From NCBI GenBank assembly GCA_963739545.1, contig CAVUAT010000014.1, positions 1,364,001-1,428,000 on the forward strand: a stretch of 64,000 nucleotides of DNA, in the 5' to 3' direction. The notes beneath the pieces are model-generated. The model was not told the DNA's origin, searched no databases, and saw only the letters and a program-made list of their open reading frames with translations. A program made the translations under genes and the position numbers. The stretch is from CAVUAT01 sp963739545 (lineage in GTDB: Bacteria > Actinomycetota > Thermoleophilia > Solirubrobacterales > 70-9). Below are positions 49,620 to 58,425 of this stretch, in pieces. The first letter of the stretch is position 1; each line of letters opens with the position of its first letter.

Positions 49620-50081
49620 TTACGCCGATGGCGCAGGGGCGGCGGCGCTCATGCGTTCGAGCAGCAGCTTGCGGTCCGCGTCGCCGATCATCCGCAGCTG
49701 GCCCTGGAAGGCGAGATGCCAGTGCTCGGCCGGCCACTTCGAGATGTGCTCGAGCTCGCCGACCAGCTCCTCGGCGGGAACGAACGCATTCTCGGGCAGG
49801 ATCAGCACGGGCTCGGCCCTGACACGCCACGGGTAGGGCTCGGAGTGCTTCTTCTTGCCCTGTGGCCAGATCGGTTCGCGGTCCTCGAACATCTCGGAGG
49901 TCACGCGCGCGATCGCGCCGAACGCCTGGACGCCGGTGACGTAGAAGATCACCTCGTCGCCGGACTCGAACTGCTCGGCCTGGTTTCGGCGCCGCTCCTT
50001 GAAGCCGATCACGTCGAAGCCGCGCTCGACGTTGATCTCGAAGTTCTCCAGCGAGCCGGTGAGGATCCAGGTTTGCGCCAT
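49620..50081 (-). CDS. EVE-domain protein
   Basis: A 153-residue single-domain EVE (PUA-like) protein: TWILTGSLENFEINVERGFD, the GFKERRRNQAEQFESGDEVI stretch, VTGVQAFGAIARVTSE and WPQGKKKHSEPYPWRV. EVE domains hold modified bases in an aromatic pocket, and are related to YTH readers of methyladenine. Alone they are found near restriction or RNA-quality systems, but no such genes are here. The ATG lies 8 nt after TAGAAT, whose TAG is the stop of the upstream SRPBCC gene. Confidence 0.85.
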   Translation of the reverse strand: MAQTWILTGSLENFEINVERGFDVIGFKERRRNQAEQFESGDEVIFYVTGVQAFGAIARVTSEMFEDREPIWPQGKKKHSEPYPWRVRAEPVLILPENAFVPAEELVGELEHISKWPAEHWHLAFQGQLRMIGDADRKLLLERMSAAAPAPSA

Positions 50082-50089
50082 CGGAGCGG

Positions 50090-50095
50090 ATTCTA
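50090..50095 (-). promoter_or_regulatory. -10 box overlapping a stop codon, leaderless promoter of the EVE gene
   Basis: TAGAAT on the minus strand; the TAG is the stop of the SRPBCC gene (50095-50093), and ATG 50081 follows after 8 nt. Confidence 0.5.
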
Positions 50096-50524
50096 TTCCG
50101 AGCTGGCCCGGCGCAGCCCGTCGAGGCTCTCTTCGGTCACCTCCCTGAGCTGCCCCTTGGTCGTCGCGACACGGGCGACCCGTCCCAGCAGCCCGATCGG
50201 CTCCACCCCGATCTCGACGTCTGCGAACGTCTGCCCCTGGGCCTCGGTCAGGCGCCAGTGCGAGTAGTAGCCACTGCTCTGGCAGCGGAGCTTGATCTGT
50301 CGCAGGTCGTCGAATTCCTCGACCGCGAAGGTTGTCGTGGTCGCCCGTCCGAACAGCCCCGGGCTCCTCTGCTCGAAGGTCGACCCCTTCTCGATTCGCG
50401 TGGGGACGCCCGTCGTCTCCAACGAGTCGCCCGCCCAATCCGGGTAGCGCGTGGGATCGGCGAGCAACGCCCAGATGCGCTCGACGGGTGCCTCGATCAA
50501 CGCCTGCTGGCTCCACTGCGTCAA
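50093..50524 (-). CDS. SRPBCC (polyketide-cyclase-like) protein
   Basis: A 143-residue START-like protein (MTQWSQQALIEAPVERIWAL; LADPTRYPDWAGDSLETTG; FDDLRQIKLRCQSSGYYSHW). It probably has a ligand-binding helix-grip pocket; no catalytic residues are recognisable. It overlaps the end of the cyclase-ATPase gene by 4 nt (50521-50524), so it is made with that regulator and could supply or sense its ligand, which is inference. Confidence 0.8.
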   Translation of the reverse strand: MTQWSQQALIEAPVERIWALLADPTRYPDWAGDSLETTGVPTRIEKGSTFEQRSPGLFGRATTTTFAVEEFDDLRQIKLRCQSSGYYSHWRLTEAQGQTFADVEIGVEPIGLLGRVARVATTKGQLREVTEESLDGLRRASSE

Positions 50525-53500
50525 GCGCTGACGAGCTCCCGCGCGCGCCGCGCGAGCCCGGGAACGTCGAGTCCCTCGTACTCAAGGGCGGCGTCGGCCA
50601 GCACGGCCTCGGAACGCTCGCGGTCGGAGCCGGCGAGCAGGCGACCGTGGATGAGGGTGCAGCGGGCGGCGTCGAGCGGGCGGCCGAGCTCGGTCCAGTT
50701 GCGCCGGGCGATGACCATCAGGCGATCGGCCTCGGCGGCGTCCTCGGCGCAGGCCCCGAGCGCTTCGGCCTGCGCCGCCTTGCCGACCGGGTAGTGCAGG
50801 CGCTCGGCGAGTTGCTCGGCCTCCTCGGCCGCGGCCTGCGCCTGCTCGGCGCGACCCGCCAGCGCCAGGACGACCGCGCGGCCCGAGATCGCCTCGACCG
50901 ATTGCGCGATCAGGCCGGCGCGCTCGCAGATGTCGAGGGCCTTCGCGAGTTCCGTCTCGGCGGCGGTCAGGTCGTCCTGCTCGCGCAGCGTCAGCGCCAG
51001 CCAGTGCAAGGCGTTGAATGCGATCTCGGAGCGGCCGACCTGCTCGCCGAGCTCGTGGGCGCGGCGGAACGAGCGCACCGCGGCGTCCCAGTCGCCCTGG
51101 CGCCAGGCGAGCACCCCGCGCATCAGGAAGGGGAAGCAGAGCTTTCCGTGCAGGCCCTCGCGCTCGGCGAGCTGGGCGCTCGCCTCGGTCGACCGTTCGA
51201 CCTCGTCCCAGTCCGCGCTCTCGACGGCGAGCTGGCCGATCGAGGCGTGCAGCTCGACCTGCGAGGGCAGGTCGCCCACCTGCTGCGCGAGCTCCAGCGC
51301 CTCGCGGTAGGCCTCGCCCGCCCCCTCGTAGTCGGCCTCGGAAACCTCGAGGTGGTAGCCGAGGGTGAGCAGCGCGCGCACGGCCTCGCCGGGGTCGGAC
51401 TCGCGCGCCAGCGCCACGGAGCGCTCCAGGTTCTCGCGGGCCTTCTCTGAGTCGCCGATGCGGCCGAAGACGCGGCCGAAGATCCCGTGGGCGCGGCTCG
51501 CGGCTCGCGCCTCGCCGAGTCGCTCGGCCAGGCGGAGCGCCTTCTCCGAAGCGTAGATGGCGAGCATGTTGTCGCCGGTGTGCATGTAGAGGGACGCCGC
51601 TTCCTCGTAGAGGCGGACGAGCTCGATGCACGGCGGTCCGTCCTTCAGCAGGTCGATCCCGCGCTGGTAGTTGTCGATTGAGGCACGGCGCTCGCCCTTG
51701 TGCCAGAGCGCCGCTCCGATCTTGCGGTGCAGGTCGGCGACGCGAGCGAGTTCTTCCTCGGAGCGGTGATAGGAGAGGCACTGCTCCCAGACGGTCACCG
51801 CCGCGTCGACGCGCCCCATGCGGAGCGCGACGTCGCCCTCCTTCTCGCCGATCCGCGCGCGCGAGCCCGGGTCGAGCTCGTCGGTCATATCGAGGGCGGC
51901 GCTGTAGCGCTCGTACGCCTCGGCATTGGAGTAGAGGGCGGCGGCGGCATCGCCGGCGGCTTCGAGCAGTGCCAGCGCCTCGGCGCGAAGCTTCGCGAGC
52001 GCCTCGGGCTCGAGGCCGGCTTCGGCGCCGAGCGAGGCGGCGCGCGTGTAGTGCTCGGCTACGAGGCCGACGAAGGCGTCGATCCGGTCGCCCGCGCGCT
52101 CCCGGATGAACTCGCCGACCTCGACGTGCTTGCGGCACCGGACCGCCTTCGGGAGCATCCCGTAGGCGACGTCGCGGATCAGCACGTGCTTGAACGAGTA
52201 CTCGCGCTCGCCGGCGAGGCGGCTGCGGTTGTTGGTGACGACCAGGTCCTTGCGCTCCAGCCGGGCCAGCGTCGTCGCAAGGTCGAGGCCCTCCTCGTGC
52301 GCGGCCTCCACGAGCGAGCCTTCCCAGAAGATCTGGCCGACCACCGCCGCGTGCAGCAGCAGCCTGCGCTCGAGCCGGTCGAGCGAGTCGAGGCGAGCGG
52401 CGAGCAGCGATTGCACCGTGCCGGGGAGCCCGGCGGTCTCGACCGTGTCCTCCTCGATCAGGCGGTTGACCATCTCCTCCGCGAACAGCGGGTTGCCGCC
52501 CGAGCGCTCCGCGACCTGCGGCACGACCTCGCCCCGGCTCTCGGCCTCGCCGTTGCCCGGCATCAGCGCCGAGACGAGCGATCGCGTCTCGTCTGCGGTC
52601 AGGGGCTCAAGCGAGATCGTGGTGGCGTTCTTCCGCCCGCCGCCCCAGCCGGGACGGATCTCGAGCAGCTCGTCGCGAGCGAGGCACACCAGCAGCAGCG
52701 GGCCGCGCACCCAGCGCGCGAGGTGGTCGATCAGGTCGAGCATTCCCTCGTCGGCCCAGTGGATGTCGTCGAACGCGAGCACCAGGGGTCGCCTCTGCGC
52801 GATCCCCTCGATCACCGCCCGCGTCGCCGAGAAGAGCGCCTCGCGCATCCGCTGCGGGTCGCCGGCGTCAGCGGGCACGAGCTCCTCGGGGGGTTCGATT
52901 CCCAGGGGCACCGCCACGAGGGCCGCGTTTCGCTCGGCCGAATCCGGCTCGCCGAGCTCGGCCATCAGGGGGGCGACCCCGGAGAGCAGCTTCTCCCACG
53001 CGGCCTCGGGCGTGTCGGTGTCGAGCAGCTCGAACTCCTCGCGCAGCACCTCCACCAGCGCCAGATAGGAGACGCCCGCGTACGGGGGGCATTGCCCGCG
53101 GCGGATCGTGGGGGTGGGGCCGTCACCGCTGTCGATGGTCATGGTCAGCTCGCGCAGCAGCCTCGACTTGCCGACGCCTGCCTGGCCGAGCACCGTCACG
53201 AGATAGGGGTGACCCTCGCGCTCGACGCGCTCCACGAGCGAAACGAGCAGCTCCGCCTCCTCCTCGCGCCCGATCAGCGGCGTCTCGGCGCGGAGCTCTC
53301 CGCGGCGCGGCGCACCGAGCGCGCCCGTCGCCTCCCAGGCGGGGACGGGCTCGTGCTTTCCCTTGAGGGTCAGCGGCTCGAGGCGCTCGTAGGAGATCTG
53401 CGCGCGGCTCGCCCGGTAGGTGGATTCTCCGACGGTGACGGATCCGGGCCGCCCGGCGGCCTGGAGTCGCGCGGCGATGTTGACAACGTCGCCCATCACC

Positions 53501-54048
53501 GTGTAACGGTCGCCGACAGCGCCCGCCATCACCTCGCCGGAGTTGATCCCGACCCTCAGCAGGAACCCGGCCTCGCTCTCGGCCATGGCCTCCTGCATCG
53601 CGAGCGCGGCGCGGACCGCGCGCTCGGGGTCGTCCTCGTGGGCCACCGGGGCGCCGAACACGCCCATCACGTTGTCGCCCATGAACTTGTCGATCGAGCC
53701 CCCGAAGCGCTCCACCTGCTCGCCCAGGCTGCGAAGCGTGCGGTCGACGAGCGCCTTGACGGCCTCGTGGTCCATGCGCTCGGCGGCGGCGGTGTAGCCG
53801 GAGAGGTCGGCGAACAGCACGGTCGCCTGGCGTCGCTCCTCGGGCGGCGCTTCGGGCACGGACGCTTCGAGGCTCCCCACGGCCTCGGCGCCGAGGCCGT
53901 GGCCGCACTCCATGCAGAACTTCGCCGCGACGGGATTCTCGGCGCCGCAGTTCGCGCAGCGCGGCGCCAACGCGCCTCCGCACGACATGCAGAATCGAGC
54001 CATCTCGGGGTTCTCGGCGGCGCAAGCCGGACAGCTTCTGGCGGCCAT
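50521..54048 (-). CDS. Zinc-ribbon / class III nucleotide cyclase / AAA-type ATPase / TPR regulator
   Basis: An 1,175-residue multidomain protein. Residues 1-50 form a double zinc ribbon (CPACAAENPEMARFCMSCGG, then CANCGAENPVAAKFCMECGH). Residues ~70-250 form a class III adenylate/guanylate cyclase with all key residues: metal Asp in VLFADLSGYT and FMGDNVMGVFG, Lys of DKFMGD, and Asp/Asn/Arg of VMGDVVNIAARL. Residues ~260-560 form an ATPase with Walker A VTVLGQAGVGKSRLL and Walker B VLAFDDIHWADEG. The rest is a long run of TPR-like helices. Such proteins are seen as signalling receptors whose stimulus is unknown. Start ATG 54048 is leaderless (TATGGT, 6 nt). Confidence 0.88.
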   Translation of the reverse strand: MAARSCPACAAENPEMARFCMSCGGALAPRCANCGAENPVAAKFCMECGHGLGAEAVGSLEASVPEAPPEERRQATVLFADLSGYTAAAERMDHEAVKALVDRTLRSLGEQVERFGGSIDKFMGDNVMGVFGAPVAHEDDPERAVRAALAMQEAMAESEAGFLLRVGINSGEVMAGAVGDRYTVMGDVVNIAARLQAAGRPGSVTVGESTYRASRAQISYERLEPLTLKGKHEPVPAWEATGALGAPRRGELRAETPLIGREEEAELLVSLVERVEREGHPYLVTVLGQAGVGKSRLLRELTMTIDSGDGPTPTIRRGQCPPYAGVSYLALVEVLREEFELLDTDTPEAAWEKLLSGVAPLMAELGEPDSAERNAALVAVPLGIEPPEELVPADAGDPQRMREALFSATRAVIEGIAQRRPLVLAFDDIHWADEGMLDLIDHLARWVRGPLLLVCLARDELLEIRPGWGGGRKNATTISLEPLTADETRSLVSALMPGNGEAESRGEVVPQVAERSGGNPLFAEEMVNRLIEEDTVETAGLPGTVQSLLAARLDSLDRLERRLLLHAAVVGQIFWEGSLVEAAHEEGLDLATTLARLERKDLVVTNNRSRLAGEREYSFKHVLIRDVAYGMLPKAVRCRKHVEVGEFIRERAGDRIDAFVGLVAEHYTRAASLGAEAGLEPEALAKLRAEALALLEAAGDAAAALYSNAEAYERYSAALDMTDELDPGSRARIGEKEGDVALRMGRVDAAVTVWEQCLSYHRSEEELARVADLHRKIGAALWHKGERRASIDNYQRGIDLLKDGPPCIELVRLYEEAASLYMHTGDNMLAIYASEKALRLAERLGEARAASRAHGIFGRVFGRIGDSEKARENLERSVALARESDPGEAVRALLTLGYHLEVSEADYEGAGEAYREALELAQQVGDLPSQVELHASIGQLAVESADWDEVERSTEASAQLAEREGLHGKLCFPFLMRGVLAWRQGDWDAAVRSFRRAHELGEQVGRSEIAFNALHWLALTLREQDDLTAAETELAKALDICERAGLIAQSVEAISGRAVVLALAGRAEQAQAAAEEAEQLAERLHYPVGKAAQAEALGACAEDAAEADRLMVIARRNWTELGRPLDAARCTLIHGRLLAGSDRERSEAVLADAALEYEGLDVPGLARRARELVSA

Positions 54049-54054
54049 CGGCCA

Positions 54055-54060
54055 ACCATA
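54055..54060 (-). promoter_or_regulatory. -10 box, leaderless promoter of the cyclase-ATPase gene
   Basis: TATGGT on the minus strand, 6 nt before ATG 54048. Confidence 0.5.
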
Positions 54061-54114
54061 GGACAGGCGCGGGCCTTCGGGATGGGGTTAATCAAAGCGA
54101 AACGAGCCTTGCGC

Positions 54115-54120
54115 TACGCT
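54115..54120 (+). promoter_or_regulatory. -10 box of the 54161 lipoprotein gene
   Basis: TACGCT, about 40 nt upstream of the TTG start; the leader carries an AGGAGAA Shine-Dalgarno. Confidence 0.4.
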
Positions 54121-54160
54121 GCCGCCTCCCCGCGCCCCCGAAGCCAGGAGAATCGCCGCC

Positions 54161-55264
54161 TTGACCTCTCGCATCCGCACGCTCGCAGCCGTCATCCTCG
54201 CGTTCACAGTCGCACTGGCGATCGCCGCGTGTGGGGGAGACGACGGTGGAGGTGACGAGGACCCGAACGAGGTGCTAGAGGCGACCTTCAGCAACCAGGA
54301 GGCCGTCACGAGCGGCGTCTTCGACGTCAGCATCGAGCTCAGCGCCACGGGCGGCGAGGACGACGGTTCGCTCAACGCCAGCATCGGCGGCCCCTTCCAG
54401 GGCGCCGACGGCAGCTTCCCGAGCTTCGACATCGACGCCGAGGCCGACCTCGACAGCGAGACGCAGGACTTCTCGGGCACCGCCGGGCTGACCTCGACGG
54501 GCGACGCGGCGTTCGTCGACTTCCAGGACACCGACTACGAGGTGCCGGCCGAGGTCTTCCAGCAGTTCGCAAACACCTTCACGCAGCTCCAGGCTCAGAC
54601 CGAGGCCCAGGCCGAGAAGCAGGGCAGCGCGAACTTCCTCTCTTCGATCGGAATCGACCCGACCAACTGGCTCACCGACGTGTCGAACGAGGGCACCGAG
54701 GATGTCGAAGGCGACGAGACGATCCACATCAGCGGCCAGGCCGACGTCCCGAAGCTCGTCGAGGACATCCAGGCGATCGCCGAGAACGCGCCCGAGGCGG
54801 CCCAGCAGGTGAGCCCAGCCGACCTCAGCCAGCTCGACCAGCTGGCCGACATCATCGACACGGCCGACTTCGACATCTACACGGGCGCCGACGACGACAT
54901 CCTGCGCAAGTTCGAGGCCGACGTCACCCTGAAGCCGCCGGCTGGCGACGAGGGCTCGCCCGACACCGTCGACTTCAAGTTCTCGATCGGGTTCAGCGAC
55001 GTCAACGAGCCCCAGGAGATCGCTGCGCCGGCCGACCCGCAGCCCCTCCAGGGCCTGCTGGACTCGCTCGGCGTCGATCCCTCCGCCCTCGGCGGGATCG
55101 GCTCGGCGCTCGGGGCGGGAGCCGGCATCGGCTCCACCGGGACCACGCCTCCGGCCGCAGCGCCGGCGGACCCCGGCGACAGCGCATCGCAGGCCTACCT
55201 CGAGTGCCTCTCGACCGCGCAGGGACAGGCGGCGCTCGATAAGTGCGCCGCGTTGCTCCAGTAG
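54161..55264 (+). CDS. Large acidic lipoprotein
   Basis: A 367-residue lipoprotein beginning at TTG 54161, 9 nt after AGGAGAA. The signal peptide ends VALAIAAC, followed by GGDDGGGDEDP. The mature protein has beta-rich repeats (SGVFDVSIELSATGGEDDGS; GDETIHISGQADVPKLVEDI) like LppX/LprG-type lipid carriers, and a Gly/Ala/Pro tail ending in CLSTAQGQAALDKCAALL with two Cys. A similar fold family is found in lipid-handling lipoproteins of actinobacteria, so a carrier role is possible but not shown. Confidence 0.7.
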   Translation: MTSRIRTLAAVILAFTVALAIAACGGDDGGGDEDPNEVLEATFSNQEAVTSGVFDVSIELSATGGEDDGSLNASIGGPFQGADGSFPSFDIDAEADLDSETQDFSGTAGLTSTGDAAFVDFQDTDYEVPAEVFQQFANTFTQLQAQTEAQAEKQGSANFLSSIGIDPTNWLTDVSNEGTEDVEGDETIHISGQADVPKLVEDIQAIAENAPEAAQQVSPADLSQLDQLADIIDTADFDIYTGADDDILRKFEADVTLKPPAGDEGSPDTVDFKFSIGFSDVNEPQEIAAPADPQPLQGLLDSLGVDPSALGGIGSALGAGAGIGSTGTTPPAAAPADPGDSASQAYLECLSTAQGQAALDKCAALLQ

Positions 55265-55290
55265 CCGGGCAGCCGGGTACCGGCGGCGAA

Positions 55291-55296
55291 TAAGCT
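55291..55296 (+). promoter_or_regulatory. -10 box, leaderless promoter of the first cation exchanger
   Basis: TAAGCT, then 6 nt, then GTG 55303. Confidence 0.5.
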
Positions 55297-55302
55297 CACG
55301 CG

Positions 55303-56460
55303 GTGGAGTCCAGTCAGGCAGCCGCTCCGGGGGGGCACGGCCCTTCTCTGAGCCCGAAGTTCTTCTTCTCGCCCCACGGGTGGCCGTACCTGCTCGTCCC
55401 GTTCATCCCGCTCGCTATCGGCCTCGAGCTCGCCCACGCCGCAGCCGGAGTGATCTTCTTCTCGGCCGCGCTCGGGGTGATCCCGACCGCCGCGCTGATG
55501 GGGCGCGCGACCGAGGAGGTAGCGGCCAAGTCCGGGCCTGGGATCGGCGGCTTCCTGAACGTCACCTTCGGGAACGCGCCCGAGCTGATCATCGCCCTCT
55601 TCGCCTTGAACGCCGGGCTCCAGGAGGTGGTCAAGGCATCGCTGATCGGGTCGATCCTGGGGAACGTGCTGTTGGTGATGGGCGCCTCGATGCTCGCCGG
55701 CGGCCTCATCGGGGGCCGCAAGGTCCAGAAGTTCGACCGCACCGCGGCGAACATCCAGGCGCTGATGCTGTTCCTCGCGCTGGCCGCGCTGGTGATGCCG
55801 GCCGTGTTCGAGCTCGTCGAGGGCCAGGGCCTGCCGGGCGTGAACGAAGAGCGGGTCGAGTTCGACTCCGACGTCGAGAACCTCTCGATCGCGGTCGCGA
55901 TCGTGCTCTTGGTCTCCTACGCCCTCGGTCTGGTCTTCAGCCTGAAGACGCATCGCAGCCTCTTCAACCCGGACTACGGCGAGGCCGACGACACGTGGGG
56001 CTGGTCGATCCGCAGGTCGGTCATCGCCCTCGCGATCGCCGGCATCGCGGTCGGCGTCATGTCCGAGATCCTCGTCGGCTCGATCACCGAGGCCTCCGAG
56101 GCGATCGGGCTGAGCGAGTTCTTCATCGGCGTGATCGTGGTGGCGATCGTCGGCAACGCGGCTGAGCACTGGGTGGCGGTGCTCGTTGCGGTGAAGGACA
56201 AGATGGACCTCTCGGTGAACATTGCGATCGGCTCGAGCGCGCAGATCGCGTTGTTCGTCGCGCCTGTCCTGGTGCTCCTCTCGTTCTTCATCGGCCCCGG
56301 GCCGATGCCGCTCGTCTTCAACGGCTTCGAGATCGCGGCCGTGATCCTCGCCGTCGCCGTCGCGTACGGCGTCACCAGCGAGGGCGAATCGACCTGGTTC
56401 GAGGGCGTGCAGTTGCTCGCGCTATACGTGATCCTCGCGGTGACCTTCTTCGTGGCGTGA
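55303..56460 (+). CDS. Ca2+/H+ antiporter (Cax type, CaCA superfamily)
   Basis: A 385-residue membrane exchanger with about 11 helices and both alpha-repeat signatures: GFLNVTFGNAPELIIALFAL and IVVAIVGNAAEHWVAVLVAV, where the Glu residues bind the cation. An acidic loop lies between the halves (NEERVEFDSDVENL). It should expel calcium in exchange for protons. A second, different CaCA exchanger gene follows after 28 bp. GTG 55303 is predicted to be leaderless. Confidence 0.9.
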   Translation: MESSQAAAPGGHGPSLSPKFFFSPHGWPYLLVPFIPLAIGLELAHAAAGVIFFSAALGVIPTAALMGRATEEVAAKSGPGIGGFLNVTFGNAPELIIALFALNAGLQEVVKASLIGSILGNVLLVMGASMLAGGLIGGRKVQKFDRTAANIQALMLFLALAALVMPAVFELVEGQGLPGVNEERVEFDSDVENLSIAVAIVLLVSYALGLVFSLKTHRSLFNPDYGEADDTWGWSIRRSVIALAIAGIAVGVMSEILVGSITEASEAIGLSEFFIGVIVVAIVGNAAEHWVAVLVAVKDKMDLSVNIAIGSSAQIALFVAPVLVLLSFFIGPGPMPLVFNGFEIAAVILAVAVAYGVTSEGESTWFEGVQLLALYVILAVTFFVA

Positions 56461-56488
56461 GTCTCGCATCCCTGGGTAGGGGCTGAGC

Positions 56489-57481
56489 ATGGAGTTCATC
56501 CTGCTCGTCGTCAGCTTCGCGGTGATCCTCGCGGGCGCCCTGCTGTTCACGAACGCGATCGAGTGGGTCGGGCACAAGCTCGGCCTCGGCGAGGGTGCGG
56601 TCGGCAGCCTGCTCGCCGCGGTCGGCACGGCCCTGCCCGAGACGCTGATCGCGATCGTCGCCCTGGTCGGCGCGACCAAGAGCGAGGACGTGGCGATCGG
56701 CGCGATCGTCGGCGCTCCCTTCCTGCTGGCGACCCTGGCGATGGGACTGGTTGGCGGGACCGCCTACATCTATCGCTCGCGGCGCGAGCAGGACATCACG
56801 CTCGAGGCGCACGTCCCGACGCTCGACCGCGACCTCGGGTTCTTCATGGTCTTCTTCGGCCTCGGGCTCGTGCTCGGCTTCGGAGCGCCGGAGGCAGTCA
56901 GGATTCCCGCCGCCGGGTTCTTCCTGCTCTCCTACTTCGTCTACGTCGCGTTCACGATCCGCCACAGCGGCGACGTCCAGTCCGAGGAGAGCCTCAACTC
57001 CCTGATCATGGCCCGCGGCCCGAAGGCCGCCACCGACCCGCCGCTCAGCATCGCGATTCTGCAGGTACTGATCGGCCTTGCCGCGATGGTCGGCGGGGCG
57101 CACCTGTTCGTCGAGGAGCTTCTGCACTTCGCCGAGGAGATCGGGGTGGAGGCGATCGTCCTGTCGCTGATCCTGGCGCCGCTCGCCACCGAGCTCCCCG
57201 AGAAGGTCAACAGCTTCTTCTGGGTGCGCGAGGGCAAGGACTCGCTCGCGCTCGGCAACATCACCGGCGCGATGGTCTTCCAGTCGACGATCCCGGTCGG
57301 CATCGGCCTCGCCTTCACCGACTGGGAGCTGAGCGGCAACGCCGCGGTCTCGGTCGCTCTCGGCCTCGCCGGAGGCCTGATCGCCTTCTGGGCCCTGCGG
57401 CTGCGTGACCGCTTCGAGCTGCCGGCGATCATCGCCTGGCTCTCGCTCTACGCAGCGTTCATCGTCATCGTCGCGATCTAG
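56489..57481 (+). CDS. CaCA-superfamily cation exchanger (Na+/Ca2+ type)
   Basis: A 330-residue membrane protein with about ten helices. The alpha-1 motif reads LLAAVGTALPETLIAIVALV and alpha-2 reads LAPLATELPEKVNSFFWVRE, each with the cation-binding Glu. The sequence is only distantly like the Cax protein before it, so this is a second exchanger type, not a recent duplicate. The two are probably co-transcribed and may form a pair with different ion preference. A 7-bp hairpin at 57560 may end the unit. Confidence 0.85.
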   Translation: MEFILLVVSFAVILAGALLFTNAIEWVGHKLGLGEGAVGSLLAAVGTALPETLIAIVALVGATKSEDVAIGAIVGAPFLLATLAMGLVGGTAYIYRSRREQDITLEAHVPTLDRDLGFFMVFFGLGLVLGFGAPEAVRIPAAGFFLLSYFVYVAFTIRHSGDVQSEESLNSLIMARGPKAATDPPLSIAILQVLIGLAAMVGGAHLFVEELLHFAEEIGVEAIVLSLILAPLATELPEKVNSFFWVREGKDSLALGNITGAMVFQSTIPVGIGLAFTDWELSGNAAVSVALGLAGGLIAFWALRLRDRFELPAIIAWLSLYAAFIVIVAI

Positions 57482-57559
57482 CGCCGTCCCCGCAGGGCGC
57501 ACGCGGCCGCGCGGGATCGCCGCTTCGCATGGGCCCGGCGGTCTACTCGTGAAGGCTCA

Positions 57560-57577
57560 GGGCCCCCATAGGGGCCC
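57560..57577 (+). terminator. Hairpin after the exchanger operon
   Basis: GGGCCCC / GGGGCCC with a 4-nt loop, followed by AAATTCC. It is self-complementary, so it can form on either strand. Confidence 0.4.
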
Positions 57578-57619
57578 AAATTCCACAATCGTGCCGTCCT
57601 GGGTCTCACGCGGTCAGAA

Positions 57620-57658
57620 GCGGGCGTTGATGACGGGTAGGGCATCACCACCGCCCGG
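57620..57658. repeat. Structured hairpin, member B of a dispersed pair
   Basis: CGGGCG (57621-57626) pairs with CGCCCG (57652-57657), and an inner TGATG/CATCA stem. It shares GCGGGCGTT..TGACG.GTA..TCACCA.CGCCCG with hairpin A at 43645 and overlaps the last codons of the ACT gene. Confidence 0.5.
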
Positions 57659-58024
57659 ACACGGCGTGGCCGGCTGAGCGCAGCGCGGCGGTAGCTGCGT
57701 CGAGGGAGTCGCGCGGGACGAGCAGGTAGTCCGTGCCGTAGGTCGAGATCGCGAAGACGCTGACGCCGGCGCTAGCGAGCGGTGCGGTCAGGCCGGCGAG
57801 GATCCCCGTCAGTGAGAAGTCGAGCGGCCCGGTGACGCGCAGAGCGGCGAACGGCCCCTCGGTTCTGGCGCCGGCCGGCGCGTCGGCCGCGAGGCAGACG
57901 ACCGAGGTCTCGTCAGGGGTCCGGGTGACGCTGTGAGAATTCGCCGGCGCTTCGCCTCGGGCGCCTCGTCACCGGGGTCGAGCCTGCAGACGGCGTAGTC
58001 GCCGGGGAGCGCAACCAGCTCCAC
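57645..58024 (-). pseudogene. Frameshifted ACT-domain protein gene
   Basis: From GTG 58024 the frame gives VELVALPGDYAVCRLDPGDE, a good start for the small ACT-domain (CASTOR-like) family. Near 57940-57965 the reading must shift by one base to continue with HSVTRTPDETSVVCLAAD, ALRVTGPLDFSLTGILAGL, VSVFAISTYGTDYLLVPRD and LRSAGHAV, ending in TGA at 57645. Together they are one normal protein of about 125 residues that would bind an amino acid. A single indel, real or sequencing error, breaks it. Confidence 0.75.
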
Positions 58025-58028
58025 GGGC

Positions 58029-58397
58029 TCAGTCCTCGCGCCCGGGCTCCTGCCCCTCTTCGTCTTCATCGTGCTCGCCGTCGCCCTGCTCGAGGGCGGT
58101 CTCGGAGACGGACTCCGCGCTGCCGGGGTGGTAGTGGGTCTGAAACTCCTGGAGCATCACGTCGCGGCCCTCCTCGTCGACCGGCACGTCGTCGGAGATG
58201 CGCACCCACTCCGCGCCCTCGTAGGCCTCCATGTTGAAGACCTCATCGTCGATCGCGGCTGAGTCGTCGACGATGACCAGCAGCCCGAGCTGCGGGTTGA
58301 AGTAGGTGCCCTGCCGGTTCATCAGCTCGTCGAGCTCGACCACCGTGTCGGCGGCGTCGCTTTCGAGCTCCTCCATGTCTCGCTTGGGGGCTGCCAT
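58029..58397 (-). CDS. Conserved hypothetical acidic protein
   Basis: A 122-residue protein from ATG 58397 (MAAPKRDMEELESDAADTVV). The centre (NPQLGLLVIVDDSAAIDDEV) has regular hydrophobic spacing, while the tail is very acidic (GEHDEDEEGQEPGRED). No family is recognised. The ATG is 7 nt after TAGATT, so leaderless; the broken ACT gene follows 4 bp after its stop. Confidence 0.55.
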   Translation of the reverse strand: MAAPKRDMEELESDAADTVVELDELMNRQGTYFNPQLGLLVIVDDSAAIDDEVFNMEAYEGAEWVRISDDVPVDEEGRDVMLQEFQTHYHPGSAESVSETALEQGDGEHDEDEEGQEPGRED

Positions 58398-58404
58398 ACG
58401 AAGA

Positions 58405-58410
58405 AATCTA
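58405..58410 (-). promoter_or_regulatory. -10 box, leaderless promoter of the 58397 gene
   Basis: TAGATT on the minus strand (inside TATAGATTT), then 7 nt, then the ATG. Confidence 0.5.
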
Positions 58411-58425
58411 TAGACCCGGCGTTCG

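Noticed and set aside
51700..54255. Long open frame opposite the cyclase-ATPase gene
   Set aside because: Antisense shadow of a well-supported multidomain protein; no recognisable motif.
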